NCBI GenBank assembly: GCA_017421045.1
Contig: JAFQMC010000032.1
Location: 1-50,019, forward strand
DNA: 50,019 bases
From: Clostridia bacterium
Lineage (GTDB): Bacteria > Bacillota > Clostridia > Oscillospirales > Acutalibacteraceae
Direction of reading: 5' to 3'
Below the pieces are notes generated by a model. It was not told the DNA's origin and ran no database searches. It saw only the letters and a list, made by a program, of their open reading frames with translations. A program made the position numbers and the translations under genes. The stretch's first letter is position 1. Each line of letters begins with the position of its first letter. Shown here piece after piece: positions 6,610-14,423 of the stretch.

Positions 6610-7950
6610 CTATTGATTTATTACAACACATTCTGTTATTCCGTAGTACAAAAAGCAATCTATGGCGTCCTCGTCTATTCTTTCGCCACACATGATTATG
6701 GGCACGGCAGGCGGACAGCCGACGTTTGCTTCAGCCAGAATCCTGCCCATACTCTGAGTTACGGGAATGGTTTCTCTCAGGCTCAGCAGAGCTTTGCGCA
6801 CAGAGGTGACAGCCTCGGGAATTGAAAACGCAGGTGGGGCGGTGCTGATGGGTGAGCGTTTCTCGATGCTTGTGAGAGCTTTCTCAAGAGCCAGCAAGTC
6901 TTTATTGCTCAGCTCGGGGGTCAGCATGAAAACTACATAGTCGGGGTCGGCAAACTCGTAGGTGATATTATTCTTTAAAAGAATATCTGCAAAGTCTGTG
7001 CCTGTATATCCGTAGGCTTTGGTGCATAGGGTGATTTTCAGTGGTTCGTCTGTCTGCAGAGTGTAGCCGTGAGAGATAAGTCTGTCTTTGAACTCAGAGA
7101 CTTTATCAGAAAACATACCGAGCTTCTCTCCATAGCCATTTTCCAGATACTCGTTGCAGAGGTCCAGTGACTGCAGTATCAGGTATGAGGGGCTTGTAGA
7201 GCCGAACATGCTCAGCGCGCTTTTGGCCTGACGGGTGAATACATCGGGTGCCTTGGGGGAGATGTGCAGGTAAGCGCCACCTGTGAGCACAGGCAGGGTC
7301 TTGTGTGCGGAGTCACAGCACATATCAGCACCCAGGTCGATAGGATGCAAAGACTCAGGGAAAAATCTCAGATAAGCTCCGTGGGCATTGTCAACAAGAA
7401 GAAGTACGCCGTGCTTGTGGCAAACCCCGGCAATTGATTTAATATCCGAAATATTGCCCAGGTAGTCGGGACTGGTCAGGTATACCGCCACAGGCTTTGT
7501 ATCTGAATTGCAGAGATATTTATCAAGCTCCTCAGAATTAATGAGGCAACTGAGGTATGAGTCTGTGTCTGCAGGGTACAGCCAGTTTACATCGAAATCC
7601 AGAAGTGCACAGGCAGAGAGAAAGGTCTTGTGTGCGTTTCTGCCTGCCAGTATCAGAGGTTTTCTGCTTTCTGCTTCAGCATACATATGTAAAAGACAGA
7701 GCATTGCCCTTATGCAAAGGGAAGAGCCTTCGGTTGAGTAGTAGGTGTCACAGCCGAAGAGTCGGCTTGCGTTTTGCTCGCTTTCTCTTATGATGCCTTT
7801 TGCCTCATAAAGGCTGTCAGCACCCTGAATCTCAGTGATATCCAGATGCTCAGTTCCAAGTATACTCTTGCCCTTGTGCCCGGGCATATGAAGCCTCAGA
7901 GCGTCGCTGTCTGCATAACTTTTTACAAAATCACAGATTGGTGTGTTCAT
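6610..7950 (-). CDS. Orn/Lys/Arg decarboxylase-family PLP enzyme
   Basis: 446 residues from the ATG at 7950, which overlaps the upstream stop codon (TAATG); a 16-codon upstream extension lies within the preceding gene. The family hallmarks are HMPGHKG (21-27), the PLP region STEGSS, the Asp of LLVDNAHGAY and the Schiff-base Lys217 in DSAHKTLP. The length matches the short Gram-positive class (about 450-490), which lacks the N-terminal wing domain of the E. coli enzymes. Such proteins decarboxylate Lys, Arg or Orn to polyamine precursors in the cytoplasm. The substrate is not decidable here. It is co-transcribed with the SCIFF maturase, an association whose meaning is unclear. Confidence 0.92.
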   Translation of the reverse strand: MNTPICDFVKSYADSDALRLHMPGHKGKSILGTEHLDITEIQGADSLYEAKGIIRESEQNASRLFGCDTYYSTEGSSLCIRAMLCLLHMYAEAESRKPLILAGRNAHKTFLSACALLDFDVNWLYPADTDSYLSCLINSEELDKYLCNSDTKPVAVYLTSPDYLGNISDIKSIAGVCHKHGVLLLVDNAHGAYLRFFPESLHPIDLGADMCCDSAHKTLPVLTGGAYLHISPKAPDVFTRQAKSALSMFGSTSPSYLILQSLDLCNEYLENGYGEKLGMFSDKVSEFKDRLISHGYTLQTDEPLKITLCTKAYGYTGTDFADILLKNNITYEFADPDYVVFMLTPELSNKDLLALEKALTSIEKRSPISTAPPAFSIPEAVTSVRKALLSLRETIPVTQSMGRILAEANVGCPPAVPIIMCGERIDEDAIDCFLYYGITECVVINQ

Positions 7951-9335
7951 TATTTGTTGTCTCCGAAAGCTCTGGCTATAGCTACCATGATTGCACATTC
8001 CATTCTCTTCTTGAACAGCTCACAGCCGTATTTGTATACACCCGTGATTGCACCTGTGGAGTGGTAGGCATTGGCGGCACAACCGCCTGAGCAGTAGAGT
8101 TTTGCCCAGCAGTCCTGACACTCAGGTCGTGCGTATACGTTACACTTCATAAACTCGTCCTGAATGTGGGTGTTTGTGACACCCTGATAGATGTCGCCCA
8201 GCTTGAACTTTTCTTCGCCTACAAACTGGTGGCAGGGGTAAAGGTCTCCCCAAGGGGTAACTGCCATATATTCCGTGCCTGAACCGCAACCGGAGATTCG
8301 CTTGTAGATGCAGGGACCGCCGGTCAGGTCTATCATATAGTGATAGAAAGTGAAGGGCTTGCCTTCGCGGTCGCGTCTGAGCATAAGTTCTGCAAGCTTC
8401 TCGTATTGTTCGAGTACAATGGGCAGATCCTCTGCTGTCAGCTCCTCCGGCTCCCCGGGAGCACTTACAACCGGCTCCATGCTAAGCTCTGTAAAGCCCA
8501 AGTCAAGCATCGTCTGAATGTCGTTCAAAAAGTCGGGGTTCGCGTGGGTGAAGGTGCCGCGCATATAGTAGTCCTTGCCGCCGCGGGCCTCAACCAGTTT
8601 TTGGAATTTGGGAACAATCTTCTCCCAGCTTCCGTTGCCCGAGTAGTCCACGCGGTAGCGGTCGTGGATTTCTTTTCTTCCGTCAAGGCTCAGCACCACG
8701 TTGCTCATTTCTTTGTTGGCAAAGTCGATGACGTCGTCATCGATGAGGACACCATTCGTAGTTAAAGTGAATCTGAAATTTTTGTTGTGTTCTTTCTCAA
8801 TACTGCGTGCATATTCCACGAGTTTTTTCACAACATCGAAATTCATCAGAGGCTCTCCGCCGAAGAAGTCTACCTCCAGATTGCGTCTGTTGCCAGAGTT
8901 TTCTATGAGAAAGTCGAGGGCACGTTTTCCCACTTCAAAGCTCATCATAGCTCTGTCGCCGTGGTACTTGCCCTGACTTGCAAAGCAGTAGGAGCAGTTC
9001 AGGTTGCAGGTGTGAGCAATGTGCATGCACAGCGCCTTGATTACACCCGAGGTCTTTGCTTTGAGGGTTGACGCCATAGGTCTGAAGGTATCCTCTGCAA
9101 AGAGCTTGCCCTGATTTTTCAGTGCCTCTACCTGCTCGTAACATTCCTCGATGTCTGCTTTTGTGATGTCTTCTCGGTCTGCGTATTTTTCGTTGATTGT
9201 TGTTAAAACTGCCTCACGGTTGTTTTCTTCAAACATACCGATGATGTCATAGGCTACCTCGTCAACAGCGTGGACAGAGCCTGAGCAAATGTCCAGAACG
9301 ATATTGTAGCCGCCAAGTTTATATTGATGTATCAT
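7950..9335 (-). CDS. scfB: Thioether-forming radical-SAM maturase of the SCIFF ranthipeptide
   Basis: 461 residues. An N-terminal peptide-recognition (RRE-like) region lies at about 1-85. The radical-SAM core has cluster motif C110-NLN-C114-SY-C117, then FFGGEPLMNF and LTTNGVLID. The C-terminal SPASM/twitch region has many Cys residues (GGPC, SGCGSG, YPCHQF, CNVYARPECQDCWAKLYC, CELF) that bind auxiliary Fe-S clusters. The enzyme is expected to install Cys-to-alpha-carbon thioether bridges in the SCIFF precursor encoded just upstream. The start follows AAAGGA about 9 bases upstream. A hairpin between peptide and maturase genes probably limits read-through. Length and motifs match the CteB/ScfB family. 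Confidence 0.95.
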   Translation of the reverse strand: MIHQYKLGGYNIVLDICSGSVHAVDEVAYDIIGMFEENNREAVLTTINEKYADREDITKADIEECYEQVEALKNQGKLFAEDTFRPMASTLKAKTSGVIKALCMHIAHTCNLNCSYCFASQGKYHGDRAMMSFEVGKRALDFLIENSGNRRNLEVDFFGGEPLMNFDVVKKLVEYARSIEKEHNKNFRFTLTTNGVLIDDDVIDFANKEMSNVVLSLDGRKEIHDRYRVDYSGNGSWEKIVPKFQKLVEARGGKDYYMRGTFTHANPDFLNDIQTMLDLGFTELSMEPVVSAPGEPEELTAEDLPIVLEQYEKLAELMLRRDREGKPFTFYHYMIDLTGGPCIYKRISGCGSGTEYMAVTPWGDLYPCHQFVGEEKFKLGDIYQGVTNTHIQDEFMKCNVYARPECQDCWAKLYCSGGCAANAYHSTGAITGVYKYGCELFKKRMECAIMVAIARAFGDNK

Positions 9336-9364
9336 ACCCTGATTTCCTTTGCATATATGATAAA

Positions 9365-9389
9365 AATGCCGCCTTTTTCAGGCGGCATT
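9365..9389 (-). terminator. Hairpin between scfA and scfB (partial terminator / attenuator)
   Basis: The stem AATGCCGCC / GGCGGCATT with a 7-nt loop and a following TTTA on the minus strand sits in the 65-base gap between peptide and maturase genes. It would give more peptide than maturase mRNA. Confidence 0.75.
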
Positions 9390-9400
9390 CTGTTTCGCAA

Positions 9401-9553
9401 TTACTTGCTTTCGCTCTGATTCTCGCACTGCTGATTTGCAATACCGCAGCTGGTCTTGCAAGCGGACTGGCAGGAAGTCTGGCACTCGCCGCAACCGCCG
9501 TTCTTTGCACTTTCGCAAAGGTTGCGAGTTTCAATTGTCTTAATGTGCTCCAT
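9401..9553 (-). CDS. scfA: SCIFF ranthipeptide precursor
   Basis: 50 residues from the ATG at 9553, with GGAGG placed well upstream; a longer frame from 9595 would start inside the promoter/leader. The SCIFF core GGCGECQTSCQSACKTSC is present, with the six canonical Cys at 21, 24, 28, 32, 36 and 43 and the conserved leader MEHIKTIETRNL. The maturase bridges these Cys to neighbouring residues. The biological role of SCIFF peptides is not settled; conservation across Clostridia suggests signalling or housekeeping rather than toxin use. An additional Cys13 in the leader makes seven Cys in total. Confidence 0.96.
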   Translation of the reverse strand: MEHIKTIETRNLCESAKNGGCGECQTSCQSACKTSCGIANQQCENQSESK

Positions 9554-9585
9554 GATAGAAACCTCCATCAAATTATTGTGTAAAA

Positions 9586-9614
9586 ATATTAGCACGTTTT
9601 TCGCTCAAAGTCAA
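9586..9614 (-). promoter_or_regulatory. Promoter of the scfA-scfB operon
   Basis: On the minus strand: TTGACT (9614-9609), a 17-base spacer and TAATAT (9591-9586), 32 bases before the scfA start. Confidence 0.72.
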
Positions 9615-9639
9615 TAGATATCGCCATAACCCTGAGTAA

Positions 9640-11028
9640 TTATTGTTTTTTCTTTCGTTTTCTGAAAATCTTTGAGCGGAAAAGAATCAGGTTCATCACT
9701 GCGAAGAAAATTACCAGAATAATCATTGTGAGCATTGGCTTCTGAGGAGCCAGTGTGGCAAGCAACATAATGGGGAAGCCGAACACAATGGCAGGGAAGT
9801 TCTGATATACCATATTGTCTGCGGCAGGAGTCTCAAATTCTCCGTCGATTTCGCGGAGAAGAATGATACCTGTGCTTGCAGTACCTGTGAGCATACCGTA
9901 CATCATCAGGAACTGCTCCTGCTCGTATTCCTTGAACAGTGTCTTTGCAACAAGGCGGTTGTAGAAGTAGGTGATGAACAGTCCCGCAACACCGAGGATG
10001 AGGACGATGCCCCAGTAATCCTCCAGAATACTCAGGCGGATTGCGGCAATACCTGCCACAACCATAAGGTCGAAGAAGAAGTTGCTGACTCTGGTCATAA
10101 GGAAATCGTTTATGTATTGTCTGTTGATGATCTTTTTGATTCTCAGTTTGTTCACAACCACCCTTACCAGCGTTGCAATAAGCACACCGATGAGGAAGTT
10201 GAATCCGTAGATGGTAGCTTTCATTCCCGGGAGCAGAAGCCCCAGTGCATACATCAGCCCATAGGTGAGGAGATACGCAATGGCAACGAAAGCAAGCTGT
10301 ACGGTGAGCTTATCCATACTGCCCTGCATGGGGATTTCATTGTCGCCTTCAACATTTTCTGCCTTGGCGGTGGAGTCGTCGGCGTGGGTGAGCTGAATCT
10401 TATTCTTCTTTTTAAGAATATTCAGATGAATAACACCGCCGATGGATGCGCTGAGGAATCCCAGTGCCGCAATAGTGAGGCCGAAGGTTTTTCCGCCTTC
10501 AAATCCATACTGAGTCTCGTAGATGTTGCCGTAGTTCATGGCCTGACCTGTGCCCTGGCCGAAACCAAAGGGCAGAAGTACACCTGCGGCAGAGAAAAAG
10601 TCTGCAAGTATCAGGGACGCGATTATCGTGATTCCGAAGCCTACCACTGCCTGAAGAAGGTAGGTGGAAACCGTAGTCACACCGGTGTTGAAAATCTCGG
10701 TGGAACGTTTTTTGGACATTTTGCCGCCGCTGCTTTTGAAGGTGGAAGCAATGAATCCCAGCGCCAGCGCATGGTAGGTGATGTTCTCCATAGTCGACAT
10801 ACCGTTGCCGCCGAAGAAGTCAGTGTTAAAGAGTATACCGTCTGTGATAATCTCGTACACTGAGGAAATAATGAGCAGAATTGCACCGCCTAAAACGGAC
10901 GTGGGTATCAGTGAATACTTCAGAAATTTCACTGAGCGTTTCAGCATATTTGCTGCTATGAGGCTTGCAAGAAGTACCGCAATTACATTGATAAAGCCCC
11001 ATACCTCAGAGTCCCAGAAATTTGTCAT
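9640..11028 (-). CDS. gltS: Sodium/glutamate symporter (GltS family)
   Basis: 462 residues with about 10-12 membrane segments. Family features include the N-terminal IPTSVLGGAILL, the central GFGQGTGQAMNYG of the first half and the matching YGMLTGTASTGIILLREID of the second half, reflecting the two inverted repeats. A charged cytoplasmic insert (about 205-235) separates the halves. It would import glutamate with Na+. The start codon lies 23 bases inside the 3' end of the upstream acyltransferase gene, with GGAGG 9 bases before it, so the two are co-transcribed. I see no clear terminator after it before the scfA promoter. Confidence 0.92.
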   Translation of the reverse strand: MTNFWDSEVWGFINVIAVLLASLIAANMLKRSVKFLKYSLIPTSVLGGAILLIISSVYEIITDGILFNTDFFGGNGMSTMENITYHALALGFIASTFKSSGGKMSKKRSTEIFNTGVTTVSTYLLQAVVGFGITIIASLILADFFSAAGVLLPFGFGQGTGQAMNYGNIYETQYGFEGGKTFGLTIAALGFLSASIGGVIHLNILKKKNKIQLTHADDSTAKAENVEGDNEIPMQGSMDKLTVQLAFVAIAYLLTYGLMYALGLLLPGMKATIYGFNFLIGVLIATLVRVVVNKLRIKKIINRQYINDFLMTRVSNFFFDLMVVAGIAAIRLSILEDYWGIVLILGVAGLFITYFYNRLVAKTLFKEYEQEQFLMMYGMLTGTASTGIILLREIDGEFETPAADNMVYQNFPAIVFGFPIMLLATLAPQKPMLTMIILVIFFAVMNLILFRSKIFRKRKKKQ

Positions 11029-12238
11029 CGGGATGTTCCTCCTTGATATTTATGTGTCTGTGATAGATGTTCAGATATTTCAGCGCATTGAACCGCTTGC
11101 AGCCTTTTATCTGATACACCTTTCCCTCATAATAAAGATTAAGTTTGTTTTTGCCGAGTATAACTACAGTGGCAGATGCATCCTCAAAGGGGATGTGAAG
11201 CTCAAAACCTTTAGAGCCTTTTGCTTCAATTCTGTCTCCGAAAAGTGATAGCTCTGCGTTTTTTACTATAAGCTTTTTGTTTTTGTACAGGATAACTTCA
11301 GATATTGATACTGTATCTATATATATCGGGGATTCGGTATGCTTTGTTGTATCAAACCCGTTTATGAAGTCACACTGGTAAGCATACCACTCAGTCGTGA
11401 ATCTGTACGGGAAGTCAAATCCCACACCCTGAAGTTCCTTGGTGGGCAGATAGCGAATCTGTCTGTGGCATTTTTTACATTCTATGATATCCCCGTGACT
11501 TTCAAATTCTGAAAGACCGCAGTACGGGCATACATACATTGCCCTCTCCAGATATTCAGCTGTCTTTTTGTGGCGGAATTCTCCGCTCAGAGAGCCTTCG
11601 TTCACGTAAAGCTCTTTTTCGATAAAGGTCCCCAGCTCCTCGTCGGTCATGGACTTGTATTCTTCCGGCTCCACAACACGGGATACATAGCCCCGCATCT
11701 TGCCTTTTCTGACCACATCGCTCCAACGGGGATGTACGCCGTAGCCTCCCTCAAGGCGGTAGAAAGCAAGAGGCAGGGAAAGCTTCTTTGCAAGTTTTGA
11801 GATTGCAGGGTTAATGTAGACAGTCTCACCCGAGAAGGTTCTGTTGCCCTCGGGTGCAAGGGCAATGGTGCCTCCCTCTTTGGCAACTCTCATACAGTTG
11901 AGTATGGCGTGGACATCGGTGGTCTGTTTTTTGATAGGAATTGGTGCCACCAGATAGTTTATAAGTTTTGAGATCCAGCCGTTTGAGAAGATATCCTCAG
12001 ACGCTATGTAATAAACAGCACCGGGAAATGCCATTCCCACAAAGAACTGGTCGAAGGCGGTCTGATGATTCATTACAATCAGATAGGGACGCTTCCTGCT
12101 GTCCTTGTGGCGTTCAATGGTGATGCCGTACTTTATTCGTGAGTAGGGGTACATAATTGCATAGGCAATATTGCGCACTACTCTATGACGCAATTTAATC
12201 CACTTTTTCTTTTTGCTCTTTTTTCCCTGTTTGCCCAT
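11006..12238 (-). CDS. PlsC-like 1-acylglycerol-3-phosphate acyltransferase with C-terminal zinc ribbon
   Basis: 410 residues from the ATG at 12238, right after GGAGGATGAA; a longer frame to 12286 has no ribosome binding site. Residues 1-13 are very basic. The acyltransferase motif NHQTAFD (His58, Asp63) and APEGNRTFSGE identify the PlsC fold, which acylates lysophosphatidic acid at the inner membrane face. The family is normally about 200-250 residues. Here about 180 extra residues follow: a four-Cys zinc ribbon (CPYCGLSEFESHGDIIECKKC) and then a beta-rich PH/GRAM-like stretch to the end. The role of this tail is unknown. It is first in an operon with gltS. Confidence 0.87.
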   Translation of the reverse strand: MGKQGKKSKKKKWIKLRHRVVRNIAYAIMYPYSRIKYGITIERHKDSRKRPYLIVMNHQTAFDQFFVGMAFPGAVYYIASEDIFSNGWISKLINYLVAPIPIKKQTTDVHAILNCMRVAKEGGTIALAPEGNRTFSGETVYINPAISKLAKKLSLPLAFYRLEGGYGVHPRWSDVVRKGKMRGYVSRVVEPEEYKSMTDEELGTFIEKELYVNEGSLSGEFRHKKTAEYLERAMYVCPYCGLSEFESHGDIIECKKCHRQIRYLPTKELQGVGFDFPYRFTTEWYAYQCDFINGFDTTKHTESPIYIDTVSISEVILYKNKKLIVKNAELSLFGDRIEAKGSKGFELHIPFEDASATVVILGKNKLNLYYEGKVYQIKGCKRFNALKYLNIYHRHINIKEEHPDDKFLGL

Positions 12239-12317
12239 TTCATCCTCCGGGATTCTGTTTATGGGATATACCCGATAAAGACACAAACTGATGTTGATGA
12301 AACAACATCCTTCATAT

Positions 12318-12326
12318 ATTATACCA
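12318..12326 (-). promoter_or_regulatory. Extended -10 promoter of the plsC-gltS operon
   Basis: The minus-strand sequence TGGTATAAT is an extended -10 about 80 bases before the start codon. The -35 position holds only a poor match (TAGAAA). Confidence 0.5.
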
Positions 12327-12378
12327 CACCTTGAATTATCTTTCTACCGAAAAAATGTCATTTTCATAAAAAAATAAA

Positions 12379-12409
12379 AAAGAACCCTGAAAAAATTTCA
12401 AGGTTCTTT
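12379..12409 (-). terminator. Intrinsic terminator of the 12435-13085 gene
   Basis: On the minus strand, AAAGAACCTTGAA pairs with TTCAGGGTTCTTT (one T-G wobble), then a T-rich run. Confidence 0.85.
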
Positions 12410-12434
12410 GAAAACAGGTTGTTGAATTGCAGGA

Positions 12435-13085
12435 TTAATGTACACGATAGGTGTAGGCATCTGCACTGCTGTGCCTGACAGCACGGGATGTCAGGGTGGC
12501 GAGCTGCCTCATTGTACATTTAGTGCCCTGAAGAAGATTGAGTTTAGAAAAATACCGGTCTGTTCGGTCTCCGCTGTCAGCAGCAAGGCCCGAAAGCCCG
12601 CCTTCATATATCATATAGGGTGTAAGGTCTTCGTCGAGAGCTTTGATGTTCATATAGTCCTTGCGAAGAACCTCTCGTGCAAAGCCGAGGCAGGTGTATG
12701 CACCGTTTACGGGAGCTCTGAGTTTTACGGAAGCGGCAACTATATCGAAGATGTTATATACATATCCACTGTTAAGATTTCCTGCTTTTGAGAACAGTTC
12801 GGTGAGTCGTGAGTAATCCTCGTCTGATATTTCTACTTTGAAGATGCGTACCAACACATCATCACCATTGCCGTCAGCAAGATACCGCTCTACGGGTTCA
12901 ACGATGAATCCTCCGTACAGAGGTGCGTTGTGAATATATCTTGCAAAGGAGACCCAGCGTCTGAACGTGGGATCAAGGGTGAGAGACACGTGGTTATATG
13001 TATATCGGGAGAAACGTCTGATAGCTTTGCCGATTCCGGTGTGGGTTCTGGAAATCATAATGTACAGATGCTTTTTATCTTCCAT
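12435..13085 (-). CDS. Probable permuted NlpC/P60-like (YiiX-type) hydrolase-fold protein
   Basis: 216 residues; GGAGGTGG precedes the start. I base the family guess on the order of a His in YNHVSLTLD (about residue 32) followed by a Cys in YTCLGFAREVL (about 130). This matches circularly permuted papain-like NlpC/P60 proteins, in which the catalytic His precedes the Cys. There is no signal peptide or membrane segment, so it should act in the cytoplasm. Such proteins include amidases and lipid-modifying enzymes. The neighbouring acyltransferase is only a hint. It has its own promoter and terminator, so it is a single-gene unit. Confidence 0.6.
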   Translation of the reverse strand: MEDKKHLYIMISRTHTGIGKAIRRFSRYTYNHVSLTLDPTFRRWVSFARYIHNAPLYGGFIVEPVERYLADGNGDDVLVRIFKVEISDEDYSRLTELFSKAGNLNSGYVYNIFDIVAASVKLRAPVNGAYTCLGFAREVLRKDYMNIKALDEDLTPYMIYEGGLSGLAADSGDRTDRYFSKLNLLQGTKCTMRQLATLTSRAVRHSSADAYTYRVH

Positions 13086-13111
13086 AGTATAACCACCTCC
13101 TCTTTTAATTC

Positions 13112-13140
13112 ATTATATCCTATTGTTCTGCGTAATTCAA
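13112..13140 (-). promoter_or_regulatory. Promoter of the 12435-13085 gene
   Basis: Minus strand TTGAAT (13140-13135), a 17-base spacer and TATAAT (13117-13112), 26 bases before the start. Confidence 0.78.
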
Positions 13141-13190
13141 CAGCTTTGTATGTGTTTTTTCAGGAATGTTGTGGAAATTTCTTAGATAAT

Positions 13191-13218
13191 AAAACCTCTG
13201 CAAAATTAATTGCAGAGG
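13191..13218 (-). terminator. Intrinsic terminator of the glycosyltransferase gene
   Basis: The minus-strand stem CCTCTGCAA / TTGCAGAGG is followed by TTTTATT, 9 bases past the stop codon. Confidence 0.9.
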
Positions 13219-13226
13219 CGAAAAAA

Positions 13227-14270
13227 TTATTTGTTTTTGATTTTTCCCGAAAGATGCAGAAGCCAGAAAAAAGGTTCCAGAGGCTGAAGATAGAACAGAG
13301 TCCTGCGCAGGAAACTCTCTTTGGATTTAAGTGCATCCTTTCTGAATTTATAAGGATAAATTTTCTGCTTTTTCAGGTCTTTAAGCTCTTGTTTGACATA
13401 GGAGCTGTCGGGAACAAGTGCAAGACAAACGGTGATATTTTGTTGCATGTGGTGCAGTTTGTGCAGAAGCACCGCCTTGTCTTTATAGTCGCCGGTTCTG
13501 AGATGCTCGCTGTAAACCCTGTGCATTATGCGCATGGATTCATAGTAGCGTTTTGACCTTTCTGCGCTTTTCGAGTGCATGACAGAGGTAGCTCGCTGGC
13601 GGTAAATATAACAAGGAGCGTTGTATTTGATGATACTGTCTGTTTTCAGTGAGAACTCATAGTAAAAGAGGGTGTCCTCCTGCGCAATCATTTTCTCCTG
13701 AAATGCAAGGTTGTGCAGGAGAAGAAAATCTCTTCTGAACATTCCGCATACGCAGGCACACATCCGCTTGCCGGTATCATCAAAGGGGAGAAAGTTGTTG
13801 CCGTCAGTATTGATTACTGAGAAAGAGGGGTCGTATTTGTCTGTGAAATCCTGAAGCTTTGCAGTTTCATCACAGTTTATGTAGTTACCCAGTATCACCT
13901 GTGTGTTGTGCTTTTCCGCTTCGATGAACATTTTTTCCACAGTATGGGGATACAGCATATCATCGGGGTCAACAAACCAGATGTATTTTCCCGTTGCGTT
14001 TTTTACAGCGCGGTTTCGGGTGTAGCTGACACCGCGGTTTTCGCTGTTATCAAAGACTCTTATCTGCGGATGTTTTTTTGCAAGCTCTTTGAGCACCTCC
14101 GCAGTGCCGTCGGTGGATTTATCCTCGACGCAGACGATTTCATAGGTAAAGGCGGAGGTTTCCTGAGCAATTATTGAGTTGATGCAATCTGACAGAAAGT
14201 TCTCCACGTTGTACACAGGCACACAAAAAGAAATATCCGGCGAATTGCCTGTTTTTAAAGTTGCGTTCAT
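13227..14270 (-). CDS. Family 2 glycosyltransferase
   Basis: 347 residues. The GT-A fold starts with DISFCVPVYNVENFL. The nucleotide-sugar motif VCVEDKSTDGT and the metal-binding WFVDPDD (Asp-x-Asp type) follow, then the acceptor-side region QEDTLFYYEF (ED motif). There is no membrane helix, though the C-terminus is basic and amphipathic. It probably adds a sugar to a surface polysaccharide or teichoic-type polymer. The donor and acceptor are unknown. It stands alone, with its own promoter and terminator rather than inside a polysaccharide cluster. Confidence 0.9.
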   Translation of the reverse strand: MNATLKTGNSPDISFCVPVYNVENFLSDCINSIIAQETSAFTYEIVCVEDKSTDGTAEVLKELAKKHPQIRVFDNSENRGVSYTRNRAVKNATGKYIWFVDPDDMLYPHTVEKMFIEAEKHNTQVILGNYINCDETAKLQDFTDKYDPSFSVINTDGNNFLPFDDTGKRMCACVCGMFRRDFLLLHNLAFQEKMIAQEDTLFYYEFSLKTDSIIKYNAPCYIYRQRATSVMHSKSAERSKRYYESMRIMHRVYSEHLRTGDYKDKAVLLHKLHHMQQNITVCLALVPDSSYVKQELKDLKKQKIYPYKFRKDALKSKESFLRRTLFYLQPLEPFFWLLHLSGKIKNK

Positions 14271-14300
14271 ACTTACCTCTTAAAAAATGTTTATATAAGA

Positions 14301-14329
14301 ATTATATAGCAAAGCCCTCGGAGTTTCAA
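14301..14329 (-). promoter_or_regulatory. Promoter of the glycosyltransferase gene
   Basis: Minus strand TTGAAA (14329-14324), a 17-base spacer and TATAAT (14306-14301). It is divergent from the symporter promoter 31 bases away. Confidence 0.82.
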
Positions 14330-14360
14330 GTATTAAGGAGAAATGAGTCGATAGGATTGA

Positions 14361-14389
14361 TTGACACTCTGCTCGGGTTCGGGTATAAT
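14361..14389 (+). promoter_or_regulatory. Promoter of the AGCS symporter gene
   Basis: Perfect consensus TTGACA (14361-14366), a 17-base spacer and TATAAT (14384-14389). Confidence 0.9.
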
Positions 14390-14423
14390 TTGTATATATT
14401 TGTTGAGGATAGGAGATTGGTAA

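Noticed and set aside
10117-10863. 248-codon plus-strand frame opposite gltS
   Set aside because: The minus-strand GltS membrane protein is unmistakable and the plus frame has no recognisable features.
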